64,000 bases of DNA from Microbacterium enclense. GTDB taxonomy: Bacteria > Actinomycetota > Actinomycetes > Actinomycetales > Microbacteriaceae. The stretch is taken from positions 1 through 64,000 of the forward strand of contig NZ_KQ758469.1 in the NCBI RefSeq assembly GCF_001456955.1, written 5' to 3'. This document shows positions 35,341 through 43,939 of the stretch, in pieces. The position numbers and the translations under genes are program-made. Positions within the stretch are counted from its first letter, which is position 1. Each line of letters opens with the position of its first letter. The notes beneath the pieces were generated by a model, which was not told where the DNA came from, made no database searches, and saw only the letters and a program-made list of their open reading frames with translations.

Positions 35341-36837
35341 TCAGATCGTGGCGACGTCTGCGGCCATGCCCGGAATGACGCGGCCGGAGAACCAGTCGGC
35401 GCGAAGAGCCGCCTCAGCGTCCGACATGGTGCAGATGTAGTCTGCCACCGCCCGCAGTTGCGCCTCGGAGAGTTTCTTCACGGGCTTCTTGGGGGGCCTG
35501 ACGTCGCTCAGGACCAGCGTTTCCTGCAGCCCGGTGGGCAGGGATGTGATGTCGGGCGCGGAGCGCATCCAACTCGTCAGACCGCGGAACAACCGCTCGA
35601 TGGTTCTCGTCTGAGCACGCTGAATCGTTCCCATGCGCGGGGTCGCGATGAGGTACCGCCGCGTAATGACTTTCAGCGCCTGCATGTTGTGCCAGTCGGT
35701 CTTATCTAGCCGCACTGCAGGACCGTCGTCGTAGTCGGGGGTGTCCGAGATGACGAGGTTCTTGAAGAAGCTGGTGATTCGGTCGCTCAGGAGCTGCTTC
35801 AACTGAGCGAGGACGACGCCGTCGAGTTCCGACTTCGCGCTGAACGTCTCGGTGAACAGCGTGCGCGTATTGGTGAGCGCGAGAACGTAATCCGAGTCGC
35901 TGAACAGCCCCTCATAGTCCCGCAACCGCGTCGTCTCTGCGGTGAACGGGTCTGTTGCCGGCGACTCTTCGAAGGCTTTCGGCCCGGATCGAACGGCGTT
36001 CAGCGCGTCATTCAGATCCGACAGCACCCGTGTCATGTCGATGGCCCCCGCCGCGGCGAAGTCCTCCAGGTCGTGGATGGCGTAGGCGATGTCGTCTGCG
36101 AGGTCCATGATGGATGCCTCCAGCGACTGCCTCCGGGAGGCTGGGTCATCGCTGAACATCGCAGTCCGCGCTCGTTCGAAAGCCGCCACGTCGGAGCTGT
36201 ACACGCCGAACTTCTTGGTGCTGAAGTCATCGGCGTCCTGGGTGGGCCGACGGAACGGGTATTTCAGGATGGCGTTGAGAGTCACGTTCGTGAGGTCCAT
36301 GCCTCGACGGTCGATTCGCTCGTCGTCAAGCAGCGTCACGATACGGAATGTCTGCGCGTTGCCCTCGAACCCGTCGGTGACGCCGCCCTTGCGGAGCAGT
36401 CGGTCCAACACCTGCTCGCCCGCGTGACCGAACGGCGGGTGGCCGAGGTCGTGCGCAAGGCCGGCCGCCTCGCACGCGGGAACGTCTAGGCCACCGTGAG
36501 CTGCGATGGCGCGCGCGACACCCTCATCGCTCAACGCGCGGCGCGAGATGGCTTCGGCGAGCTCGCGCGCGACGAGCGCGACCTTGTGCGTATGCGAGGC
36601 ACGGCTGTGCATCCGCGAAGCAGTGAGGTCTGGCGAGATGACCTGGGTGACACCAGCAAGGCGTCTTAGATAGGGGGAGTAGGCGATCCGTCCGCGGTCG
36701 CGTTCCGTCTCCGTCCGGCCGTCTCCGACACGCTCCCGTGGCGCAGCTTCACGGCCGTGCCGCTGAGCTCGTTGACTCTCGACGATGAGCGAACCCGACG
36801 CATCACGCGTCAGTCCTAACTCCGCCAGATGCTCCAT
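35341..36837 (-). CDS. HD-domain deoxynucleoside triphosphate triphosphohydrolase (dGTPase-like)
   Basis: A 498-residue protein starting at ATG 36837. It hydrolyses dNTPs to deoxynucleoside and triphosphate. It has the dgt-type layout: YSPYLRRLAGVTQV near residue 53, HTHK with H84, HD at H129-D130 (AGLAHDLGHPPFGH), FEGNAQTFRI, and a distal metal Asp in IMDLADDIAYAIHD (about 245). About 250 further residues follow. Enzymes of this family deplete dNTPs in antiphage defence as well as in housekeeping; its place in the island points to defence. The small gene ending 9 bp upstream is probably its operon partner. Confidence 0.88.
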   Translation of the reverse strand: MEHLAELGLTRDASGSLIVESQRAQRHGREAAPRERVGDGRTETERDRGRIAYSPYLRRLAGVTQVISPDLTASRMHSRASHTHKVALVARELAEAISRRALSDEGVARAIAAHGGLDVPACEAAGLAHDLGHPPFGHAGEQVLDRLLRKGGVTDGFEGNAQTFRIVTLLDDERIDRRGMDLTNVTLNAILKYPFRRPTQDADDFSTKKFGVYSSDVAAFERARTAMFSDDPASRRQSLEASIMDLADDIAYAIHDLEDFAAAGAIDMTRVLSDLNDALNAVRSGPKAFEESPATDPFTAETTRLRDYEGLFSDSDYVLALTNTRTLFTETFSAKSELDGVVLAQLKQLLSDRITSFFKNLVISDTPDYDDGPAVRLDKTDWHNMQALKVITRRYLIATPRMGTIQRAQTRTIERLFRGLTSWMRSAPDITSLPTGLQETLVLSDVRPPKKPVKKLSEAQLRAVADYICTMSDAEAALRADWFSGRVIPGMAADVATI

Positions 36838-36846
36838 GCAGCGGAG

Positions 36847-37089
36847 TTAGGGAACGAGCGCGACCATGGCGGCCGAGTCGACCGTCACGCGACCGGAGGA
36901 CTTGGCGTACGTCAGCCCGTACTTCACCTGGGACATCGCCAGGCGCAGGGTCTGCGCGACCTCCTGGAGGAAGACGGTGAGCTCCACCGGACGGGTGTGC
37001 TTCCGGAGCAACTCCACGATGCGCTGCGCGATCTCCTCGAGTCGTGCGATGCGCTTGTCGTAAGGCATGTACTCGATTGCGTCGGGCAT
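36847..37089 (-). CDS. Small helical protein preceding the dGTPase-like gene
   Basis: An 80-residue protein. I chose ATG 37089 because AAAGAGGAG precedes it; the frame is open 12 codons further. It is basic and helical (KRIARLEEIAQRIVELLRKH, VFLQEVAQTLRLAMSQVKYG), ending in a short beta hairpin (SSGRVTVDSAAMVALVP), the layout of a small winged-helix protein. It could be a DNA-binding regulator or a phage-sensing or inhibitory subunit of the dGTPase. There is no close match that I recognise. Confidence 0.6.
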   Translation of the reverse strand: MPDAIEYMPYDKRIARLEEIAQRIVELLRKHTRPVELTVFLQEVAQTLRLAMSQVKYGLTYAKSSGRVTVDSAAMVALVP

Positions 37090-37332
37090 GACTCCTCTTT
37101 CGGTGACTACTACTCGTTCCCACATTCCTTGTACGCGGCAGCGGCGTCTGCCCTGAGGGGCGGCTGCAACAGACGGACGTGGGATCTACGTCGTTTCTAA
37201 AAAAAGACTACCGCTGACGGACGACATCGGTTTGCAGCGACGACAACGTGGCGTTCTAGTTCAGAAAATAAAACAGATGCGAACGGGCTGACGTTACTGA
37301 AGGTTGTCACCACCCCACAGCCGACCACCACC

Positions 37333-37668
37333 TCAGAACATCTCGGCTTCGCGGAGGGAAGCTGCGGCACGGTCGGGGTCGCGTCCCGCAGCCAGCCACT
37401 GCGCAGCGGACAGCCCGTCGAGCTCTTCATCGGGCGCGGTCATCAGATTGCCGATGCTGACGGGATCGTCGTCGCCGAGCGCGGCGAGCACGACGGCGAG
37501 GCCTCGCAGGGGCCTGTTCTGCTCGTCGAGCTGCCAACGCGGGTACACGTACCGACCGTTGCGCCTGCGCCCCGCGCACAACTCCCCTCGCTTACGCAAT
37601 TCGTCGACCTCGGCGACACGGAGCGACAACAGGCGGGCCACCGCGGTACTCGTCAGCCACGTGGACAT
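37333..37668 (-). CDS. HTH plus DUF2384/MbcA-like antitoxin-type protein
   Basis: A 111-residue protein starting at ATG 37668. The N-terminus is a MerR/excisionase-like HTH (TSTAVARLLSLRVAEVDELRKRGEL). The C-terminus has the pattern of MbcA/ParS (DUF2384) antitoxins: YPRWQLDEQ, then P.LRGLAVVLAAL, DDP, LDGLSAAQWLAAGRD, and a helical tail. Such antitoxins normally pair with RES-domain toxins, but none is adjacent. It follows the gene ending at 37679 after 10 bp. A related protein lies at 41381-41752. Confidence 0.68.
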   Translation of the reverse strand: MSTWLTSTAVARLLSLRVAEVDELRKRGELCAGRRRNGRYVYPRWQLDEQNRPLRGLAVVLAALGDDDPVSIGNLMTAPDEELDGLSAAQWLAAGRDPDRAAASLREAEMF

Positions 37669-37678
37669 CTTCGCGTCG

Positions 37679-38254
37679 TCAGCCCCGGCCGATGCGTGGA
37701 GGTACGCCGCGTTGTCGCTGTGCGGTGAATGCGGATGCGGGCACCCCCGCTGAGATCGCGAACGTCATCTCCCTATCGGTGACACGCGGCACAGCCTCGG
37801 CGATGTCCGCATCGGTTTTGGCGGGGCGGGCACCGCGACTTCTGGCATGGTCGACGCAGAGCGTAATCAGCCAGTCCTCCTGCCGGTACGGCCAAGCCCT
37901 GTCCGCACAAATCTCACACGTACGGGTGGACTCCGACTGGGCGGCGGAGATCATCTCCTCGATGTCCTCCTCGATGTCGCCGGGGTGCACCGCGAAGTCG
38001 AGCACCCCGAGGTCTTCGCCGAGCCGGGACACCCGATACGCGGGCGCGATGAAGGCGATCTCGGCGTCGAGCTTCATCACCAGAGGCCACCACCCCTGGT
38101 TCACGTCCAGTGTCGAGATGCCCGAGTGCATGAGCCGTGAGATCAGCGGCGCGAGTGCTGCCGGGTAGCTGTCACCCACCCAGCCCACCAGCGCGGCATC
38201 CTCCGGCGTCAGATCGACAATCCGCCGGGAGCGCCCACCGTTGGCGGTCATCAC
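37679..38254 (-). CDS. Unknown protein with a C2CH zinc-type motif
   Basis: About 190 residues, starting at GTG 38254 or ATG 38251. The N-terminus is mixed alpha/beta (GWVGDSYPAALAPLISRLM, WWPLVMKLDAEIAFI). A likely zinc site is CEICADRAWPYRQ...LCVDHA (Cys-x2-Cys and Cys-x2-His). It is the first gene of a two-gene unit with the HTH/DUF2384-like protein, so it could be the toxin of an atypical pair, although it shows no RES-domain pattern. Upstream lies an AT-rich patch, ACCATATATAGATGGT (38291-38306), which may hold its promoter or operator. Confidence 0.58.
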   Translation of the reverse strand: MMTANGGRSRRIVDLTPEDAALVGWVGDSYPAALAPLISRLMHSGISTLDVNQGWWPLVMKLDAEIAFIAPAYRVSRLGEDLGVLDFAVHPGDIEEDIEEMISAAQSESTRTCEICADRAWPYRQEDWLITLCVDHARSRGARPAKTDADIAEAVPRVTDREMTFAISAGVPASAFTAQRQRGVPPRIGRG

Positions 38255-38462
38255 GAAACCGCGTGCCTCTGGCGGGTCCGCCTCGTTGTAACCATATATA
38301 GATGGTCCACGCGATGACCCTCCGAATCAAGACCCCCGCACCCATCCCGACACGACCCCCCGGGCCTCTGGCTTGCGGTCTCACGTCCGAGTGGTCGAGG
38401 CGGCGGGCAGACCCGCTCCCCAGCGGAATCCCTCGCGCCCTGGAGGTGGGTAAGGTGCGCTC

Positions 38463-40145
38463 ATGACCATCAACTGGGAGCGGGAGCCGGGCGAGCGCAT
38501 CGAGGACTTTGCAGCCGCGTACCTGCTTCTGAGAGCCGGGGTGGGCAACCAGATCCGTCCGTCTCGGGGCGATGGAGGAATTGACGTACAGATTCCCACC
38601 GCTGAGGGATGGGAGATCTACCAAGTCAAACGTTTCGCCCGGAACCTCCAGCACTCCGAGAAGCGTCAGATCGAGGAGTCTTGGCTCCGTTTCAAGCAGA
38701 GCGCACCTCTGAACAGGGTGCGCTCGTGGAAGCTGGTGCTCCCTCTGGAGCCCACGCGCGAGAACCTCTCCTGGCTAGCCGAACTGACGGACGGTGTCGA
38801 ATTTGAGACGTCCTGGATCGGTCGAGCGCAGATGGATGGGTGGGCGGCGGAGAACCCGCGCCTCGCTGAGTACTTCTTCGGCGACGGAGGGCAGAAGTGG
38901 CATGAGCTGATGGCGCTCGCGTTCTCTGGCGGCCGTCCACTGGAGGACACCGAGGGCGAACCACTGCTCGCGTCCATACAAGAACGGGCATCCTCCCTCA
39001 GTAAGGCACTCGATGAGGTGGATCCGTTCTACCGCTACGAGATCGAGATGCGAACGGGCAACCTCGCCGACATCTCTCAGGAAGAGTCACTTCGGTCGGC
39101 AAGTCGCCCTGGGATTGTTGAATCCGTCCTGGAGCAGATCGACGATGACCACTACCGGGTGACGCACATCATCGCGCGCTCCCCCGCCTCTGCCACCCTC
39201 CGACCGATTACGGGCACCTTCAACATGACGGCGTCGACGGATGAGGAGCGCTCGGCGCTGGAGATGTTCTTCCACTACGGCGCTCCGCTCGAGGACGGCA
39301 AGGCCACCGTGGTGGCGAGCTCTGGGCCCCCCGGGAGCGGACTGCCTGTCGGGCAGACAGCCATGTCCTGGACGATGTTCCCGTCCGAAGATGACGACCT
39401 ACCGCCGCTGGAGCTCAGGCTGATCCGAGATGGCGTCACAGAGTTGGCGGTCCCAGTGACCAGCTCGGTCGGTTCCGCAGGGATTGCCGGGCCGGGGCGG
39501 TGGTTGCAGGTGCAGGCGGGACCGAGCGTGAGCGTGAAGTTCTTCTACGGCGCTCCCGGTCGTAGTGACTCCATCAAACTGTCCACGGACATGGCGCCCG
39601 GTGCTGACCCCGCGCTGGTACTGCCCGGGTTGGAGCTGGTTGCTGCCCTCCCAGGCGCCAGCTTGGAAGTCGGCGTGCGAGGCGGCCCCGCATTGGCGGG
39701 CGGTTTCGAGTTCGGGCCGAACGAGGTGTCGGCCGACGCAGCCCATACGGCGCCGCTGGTCGCCGCCTTGAACTCCATCCAGCGCTTCACGACGACACGA
39801 GTCCGGATCCCCGCTGCAGCGGAGCTGCTACGGGCCGAGGTGCACGCACTGCTGTTCACCGCCCGGCTTCTCGAAGGCGAGACGGTGGAGGGCACGTTCA
39901 GTGCCGTGGATGTGACCGAGGGGGCGGACTACTTCGAGAGCTGGGATGAGCGTCCGCGCAGCCTCACGATGGTGCAGCCCATCATGGTGGAATTGGACGG
40001 AGTGGCCTGGGAGCTCGCCGCTCAGTCGCGCCGCATCTTCATCTCCGTCCAGCTCGACCGCGCGGACGGCCGTCTGACGCTCCGACCCGGGGAGAGCAAT
40101 CGGGTGTCCATCAGTGCGGGGCGACCTGGCGACGTGCCGAGCTAG
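38463..40145 (+). CDS. Mrr-like restriction endonuclease domain protein
   Basis: A 560-residue protein starting at ATG 38463, with GGAGGTGGG upstream. The N-terminal ~100 residues are a PD-(D/E)XK fold of the Mrr/NERD kind: a helix RIEDFAAAYLLLRAG, then GDGGIDVQI (D41) and WEIYQVKRF (Q54-V-K56). The remaining ~430 residues are mostly beta-rich, with repeated strand patterns and no known domain (LRLIRDGVTELAVPVTSSVG, LQVQAGPSVSVKFFYG); they could be a recognition or oligomerisation module. It is likely a single-protein defence nuclease, perhaps modification-dependent like Mrr. The target cannot be read. Confidence 0.72.
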   Translation: MTINWEREPGERIEDFAAAYLLLRAGVGNQIRPSRGDGGIDVQIPTAEGWEIYQVKRFARNLQHSEKRQIEESWLRFKQSAPLNRVRSWKLVLPLEPTRENLSWLAELTDGVEFETSWIGRAQMDGWAAENPRLAEYFFGDGGQKWHELMALAFSGGRPLEDTEGEPLLASIQERASSLSKALDEVDPFYRYEIEMRTGNLADISQEESLRSASRPGIVESVLEQIDDDHYRVTHIIARSPASATLRPITGTFNMTASTDEERSALEMFFHYGAPLEDGKATVVASSGPPGSGLPVGQTAMSWTMFPSEDDDLPPLELRLIRDGVTELAVPVTSSVGSAGIAGPGRWLQVQAGPSVSVKFFYGAPGRSDSIKLSTDMAPGADPALVLPGLELVAALPGASLEVGVRGGPALAGGFEFGPNEVSADAAHTAPLVAALNSIQRFTTTRVRIPAAAELLRAEVHALLFTARLLEGETVEGTFSAVDVTEGADYFESWDERPRSLTMVQPIMVELDGVAWELAAQSRRIFISVQLDRADGRLTLRPGESNRVSISAGRPGDVPS

Positions 40146-40235
40146 GGGGAGCGCCTACCTCTCTCGTCCATTCGGTCACGACCTTGAGCAAAGCGGCCGC
40201 GTCTCGAGGTTGGCCGGTACTGAGAAGATACAAAG

Positions 40236-41102
40236 GTGCCTTCGCCCCAAGCCGCTTTGTCCGCTGGGTGGAGCTGGGTGCTGAACGCCGTCCGTACCGG
40301 GGTCGGGGCGGCAGGTGACTTCGTGGTCGCCGTCGCATACACGCCCTTCGCGGAGATGCTGATATGGGTCGGCACCCTCTTCGGTGGAATCATCTTCACA
40401 GGAGCCAACGGCCACCTACCGACGCAGGTGTTCGCGCTCGTCATTGTTACGCTCGCTGTTTCGCCGCTCGCGCTGAAAGGCACCATCGAGTGGCGTAGCC
40501 GTCGACGGGACGAGGTGCTGGACGGTCGCGAGGCGACCGCCGCGCAGTTTGGCACGGTCGTTCTCCAGGATGCCGCCGACTTGGAACTCAGCAACCGCGC
40601 CGACCGCGTGGCTATGGCGGAAAACTGGATCAACGAGGCTCTCGACCACGTGTGGGCGAACTACTTCTCCGCCAACAAACGGGTGCGGGTCCTCTTCTAC
40701 GACATCAACTCCGCGCGTACAGCGCTCACAATGAACACCCGGTATCCGCCCCGAGGGCGAGACCATGCCGCCCCACGGCCGTTCGACGCAGGCGAGGACA
40801 CACGCGGCTCGACGGCTCTGGCTCGCTTCGAGTCGCCGAAGCCCTTCCACTACGTCGCTGACACCTCCGTGATGTCCGACCAGGAATTTGGTGACACCAC
40901 GCGCCCGTACGCGACGTTCATCGCCGTGCCCATTCGGGCAACATCGGAAGCCTTCGGCATGTTGACGGTGGATTCGACTCGCGCGTCGGATCTCGACGAG
41001 CGGGACGGTCCCGCGCTGGAGATCTATGCGAATGCGATTGCTTTCTACCTGGCGGCAGAGCGCCGCGGGCGGCAGAATAGAGGCGGAACGGAGGCGCCAT
41101 GA
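40236..41102 (+). CDS. Two-helix membrane protein with a GAF-like domain
   Basis: A 288-residue protein starting at GTG 40236. Hydrophobic helices lie at about residues 24-45 and 50-85 (FAEMLIWVGTLFGGIIFTGA, VFALVIVTLAVSPLAL). The C-terminal ~150 residues resemble a GAF domain: VRVLFYDINSARTALTM, then YATFIAVPIRATSEAFGML and TVDSTRASDLDERDGPALEIYANAIAFYL. GAF domains sense small molecules. No output domain is attached. The stop overlaps the start of a 54-residue gene (ATGA), so the two probably work together; the short basic partner could be the effector or regulator. Confidence 0.68.
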   Translation: MPSPQAALSAGWSWVLNAVRTGVGAAGDFVVAVAYTPFAEMLIWVGTLFGGIIFTGANGHLPTQVFALVIVTLAVSPLALKGTIEWRSRRRDEVLDGREATAAQFGTVVLQDAADLELSNRADRVAMAENWINEALDHVWANYFSANKRVRVLFYDINSARTALTMNTRYPPRGRDHAAPRPFDAGEDTRGSTALARFESPKPFHYVADTSVMSDQEFGDTTRPYATFIAVPIRATSEAFGMLTVDSTRASDLDERDGPALEIYANAIAFYLAAERRGRQNRGGTEAP

Positions 41103-41263
41103 CGGTCAACACAATTCAGTTGTCGAACGACGCGGTCCGCGCGCGCCAAGAGCTCCGAGCGGAGCGCCTCGCGCAGACGTCCGTCGGCCGCACGAAGCAG
41201 ATCCGTGCGGATCGAAAAGCGCAGCGGCGAAGCGGCGCATTCAAGGCTCTGTTCGCACGCTGA
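41099..41263 (+). CDS. Small very basic protein coupled to the membrane-GAF gene
   Basis: A 54-residue protein starting at ATG 41099, overlapping the previous stop by 4 bp, with GGAACGGAGGC just upstream. The sequence is almost all helix and highly basic (VRARQELRAERLAQTSVGR, KQIRADRKAQRRSGAFKALF). It could bind nucleic acid or the acidic head of a membrane. The combination of ATGA overlap and ribosome site makes it credible despite its length. Function unknown. Confidence 0.55.
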   Translation: MTVNTIQLSNDAVRARQELRAERLAQTSVGRTKQIRADRKAQRRSGAFKALFAR

Positions 41264-41380
41264 CCAGAACCAGGCAATCACACGCTGGGGGCCCTCGCGC
41301 GCGACAGCTCGTCGCGACGTGGCGGACTGGGAAGGTGCGGCGCTAAAACGCTTGGACGCGCTCCGCATGGAGGGCGCCCG

Positions 41381-41752
41381 TCACTGCGCCCACGCCCAGG
41401 CCGTGTGCCGAGCCTCCGTCAGAGTAAGCGTGAACTCGCCAGCCCATATCTCGTCGATGTGGCGGTCCTTGTCCGGCATATCGATGTTCAGCCATTGCGC
41501 CCACGTCCACGGGTCATCGATTCCGCCGCGAAGCGTCTCAAGGATGGGACGAAGCCGCGGAACGATCCTCCCGTCCCGCACTTGAAAGCTCGGAAGGATC
41601 TGCACCCCGTCGAGCGTGGTCAGCGCCAGGATCGACAGGTCGGCTGCCGCAGCGCGCACATCCTTCTCGATCATCCCGGTCGCACGAGCGAAGGACGCCA
41701 CAGTGAAGCACGGGCCCACAATCTCGGCCCACGGGCTGAGCGGCTCTGACAT
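41381..41752 (-). CDS. HTH plus MbcA/ParS-like antitoxin-type protein
   Basis: A 123-residue protein. I chose ATG 41752 behind AGGGAGAG; the frame is open 11 codons further. It has an N-terminal HTH (CFTVASFARATGMIEKDV) and a C-terminal DUF2384-like pattern: ILPSFQVRDGRIVPRLRPIL, DPWTWAQWLN, WAGEFTLTLTEA, AWAW. It is related in layout to the protein at 37333-37668. The usual toxin partner has a RES domain, and no RES gene is present nearby, so this may be a solitary antitoxin or regulator. Confidence 0.62.
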   Translation of the reverse strand: MSEPLSPWAEIVGPCFTVASFARATGMIEKDVRAAAADLSILALTTLDGVQILPSFQVRDGRIVPRLRPILETLRGGIDDPWTWAQWLNIDMPDKDRHIDEIWAGEFTLTLTEARHTAWAWAQ

Positions 41753-41905
41753 AGCTCTCCCTCGAACGTGAAAAGCGCGTGACACGACCGTCCGGAAGCA
41801 CCTGCGCGACCACCTACATATGGATTGTGACTCTTTCGAATCCGGTTCAGCAATGGGAGGCTGCCGATACCGACCGGCGGAACAAGCAGTCTGCCGCGGC
41901 GACTG

Positions 41906-42932
41906 TCAGTGCGCGGCCGGGCGGGGCTCGAGCGCGCCGACCAGCGCGGCCACCTCGCCTGCTCGCGTGAGCACTGCTGCGAAGGCGGCGAAATCACGTG
42001 CACGGTGGCGGGCATCGTCGTACCGGCGGCTGCTGAGCGCGTCGCGGAAGGTCTCCGACACCACGTCCGACACACCCTCGAGGTGGTCCGAGGCCAGTTG
42101 ATCCTCTAGCGCGTCGCGTGCATCCCACCTCGCCCTTTGCGCCTCCGAGAACCGGCGAGCTGAACCGTCCGGGCCCGGTCGCCCCAGCTGGCACATGCGG
42201 AGCTCGTGATGGTTCACCGGCGCCAGCGCGCGGGCCGCCGCCTCTGCCTCGATGGCGGAATCGAGTACCACGGCGAGGGCCTGGGCGCGAGCGGTCACGG
42301 TTCCGGCGAGGTCGGCAACGGGGCTTCAGCGACTGGACGGACATGATCGCGCTCGGCTGCACCGCCAGGGAGAGGGTTCCAGGCGCCTCACGGACGTTGA
42401 GGTATCGCACCGCCATCAGCCCGTGCGCGCGGATCTCTTCGACGGAGATGTCGGCGGCGGTCTCGTGATTCTCGTCCCGGTAGCCGTCGATGACAGTTCC
42501 GGGTGGAAGATCGAGGGCGACCCGGTGCAGATAGAACGCCGATTCGGCGTCGCCTTGGTCGCTCATCCGCCGCAGCATGTTCTCGATGGCAGCCTCGTAG
42601 GTCCCCACGTGGAGCGCCTTCCCGGCGAACATCGCCAGCCACTCCTCCGGCGTCACCCCGACCAGAGCCCGGGCGTCCGACAGCTGCGCCTCTAGCGTTC
42701 GGCCGAACCCGGGTGAGGGCCAATCCGCCCAGGTACTCGTGTGGTACCAGGCCAGACTTCCCACTGCCTTGTCGTCCAGGGCGGGGTCGCTGTTATCGCG
42801 CAATGCGGTCACGGCGGGACCGAAGTGGATGCTGCGACCGCAATGCTCGCAGGGGATGCGAGCGCCCCTGGTCGCCAGGCGCGCGTATTCACCCGAGGGG
42901 AGGGTGGGGCCCCGTCCGCACGCACAGTGCAT
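41906..42932 (-). pseudogene. Frameshifted zinc-ribbon gene
   Basis: From about ATG 42932 the frame gives a zinc-ribbon-like start (CACGRG, CEHCGRSIHFGPAV) and then EWLAMFAGKALHVGTYEAAI and ISVEEIRAHGLMAVRYLN, down to SVQSLKP. At the GGGG run 42320-42323 (CCCC on the coding strand) it shifts to Arg/Pro noise, while the other frame continues with VADLAGTVTARAQALAVVL to a stop at 41906. Dropping one C joins them into about 342 residues. So this is one gene broken by a 1-bp homopolymer change, not two genes. The true start is unsure because no ribosome site is evident. Confidence 0.65.
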
Positions 42933-42981
42933 GCGGTAGTCGTAGGCGAAGCCGTCGGAGCGCCCCGACAGCGCTTCTCCG

Positions 42982-43395
42982 TCAGGAATGGTCGACCTCC
43001 TGGGGCTCGAAGTACTCGACGAACAGCCGGCCGAGTTCGACCCATGCCTCGGTGGGGACGCCGTCCGTGTCGGACTCGGCGTGCGCCTCCAGTGCTTCGT
43101 CCACCGTCCACGACGTGATCTTGACGTAGGGGACCACCATCCGGCCGGACTCCCACGCCCCGTACCCGCCCTGCCTGCTCGCGGAACGCCCCATTCCGAT
43201 CCAGAACATGTTGCCGGGGTCGTGACCGCCGATGGCCGGGAACCTCGATGCCCATCCCCACTGATCCCATGCGTGGTGGAAAGCGAACTCGAGCGCCGTC
43301 TTGCCGCTGGTGACGCCACCGACACCGTTGGCGAGCACACCCAGCGCCAACCCTGCGACGACTTTCCTGACCTGCTGATCCTTCGTCATGACCAT
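42982..43395 (-). CDS. Unknown protein, first gene before the zinc-ribbon gene
   Basis: About 137 residues, starting at ATG 43395 or 43389; neither has a strong ribosome site. It reads TKDQQVRKVVAGLALGVLAN, then HHAWDQWGWASRFPAIGG, MFWIGMGRSASRQGGYGAWE and VVPYVKITSWTVDEALEAH, ending in EYFEPQEVDHS. It is soluble and Trp/Gly-rich, and I do not recognise it. The downstream zinc-ribbon gene begins about 50 bp after its stop on the same strand, so the pair may be one unit. Confidence 0.5.
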   Translation of the reverse strand: MVMTKDQQVRKVVAGLALGVLANGVGGVTSGKTALEFAFHHAWDQWGWASRFPAIGGHDPGNMFWIGMGRSASRQGGYGAWESGRMVVPYVKITSWTVDEALEAHAESDTDGVPTEAWVELGRLFVEYFEPQEVDHS

Positions 43396-43485
43396 GACTC
43401 GACGGTAGCGGTGAGCGCGCGGGCGGGATCCGCGCCACCGGGGCAGCCCCTGAGACCTCGACCCGGGCGGTGTAGCCTCCGCGCC

Positions 43486-43670
43486 ATGACCCCCACCAAG
43501 ATGTGTCGCGGCCACACCTTGCACCTCGTCAGCCAGCCTGGCATGCGCACCTTCGCCGGGGAGCAGCGCGTGTGGGCATGCGAGGACGGGTCCTCCCCCT
43601 CACCGACGAGGAGGAGCGGCAGCCCGTGGTGGTCACCTTCCGCGGCATCCCCATCAACTCGCTCACGTGA
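43486..43670 (+). pseudogene. Short gene with probable 1-bp deletion
   Basis: ATG 43486 starts TPTKMCRGHTLHLVSQPGM, GEQRVWACEDGSSP. Adding one base at the C5 run 43595-43599 continues it as LTDEEERQPVVVTFRGIPIN to a TGA at 43670, a coherent protein of about 61 residues. As the sequence stands the first frame runs on into Ser/Arg/Pro noise. This is the third such disruption at a G/C homopolymer in the window. No family is recognised. Confidence 0.4.
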
Positions 43671-43681
43671 GGAGTCGGCGC

Positions 43682-43939
43682 TCAGATCAGGGTGGCCCAG
43701 ATCAAGCCCGCAGTACACACCACCAGACCGATGGTCGCGACAACGAGCGCCCACGACGCCCGACTGAGCCGCTCCGACATCTCCCGGTCCAGAGCTGCGC
43801 GCTGCTCGACCACCCAGACGTTCAAGACGTCGACCGCGCCCCATGTCACCATGGGCCCTCCCACCCGACGCAGGATTGCCTTGATGCGGTCGATGTCCGC
43901 CTCGTCGGGCTCGGCAACGACGGGATCCGGTCTCTTCAT
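43682..43939 (-). CDS. Small C-tail-anchored membrane protein
   Basis: An 85-residue protein. I chose ATG 43939; the upstream frame is not protein-like. Most of it is charged and helical (DEADIDRIKAILRRVGGPMV, VVEQRAALDREMSERLS). The last ~22 residues form a transmembrane helix (SWALVVATIGLVVCTAGLIW). Function unknown. Small tail-anchored proteins are frequent in phage-defence and toxin-antitoxin settings, but here that is only a possibility from context. Confidence 0.55.
   Translation of the reverse strand: MKRPDPVVAEPDEADIDRIKAILRRVGGPMVTWGAVDVLNVWVVEQRAALDREMSERLSRASWALVVATIGLVVCTAGLIWATLI

Noticed and set aside
37197..37430. 77-codon open frame upstream of the HTH/DUF2384-like gene
   Set aside because: Unstructured composition, overlapping the true gene's 3' part in another frame, with no ribosome site.
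42298..42932. Two separate genes at 41906-42298 and 42298-42932
   Set aside because: Restoring one base at 42320-42323 makes a single continuous protein (SLKP-VADLAGTV), so a frameshifted single gene explains the data better.
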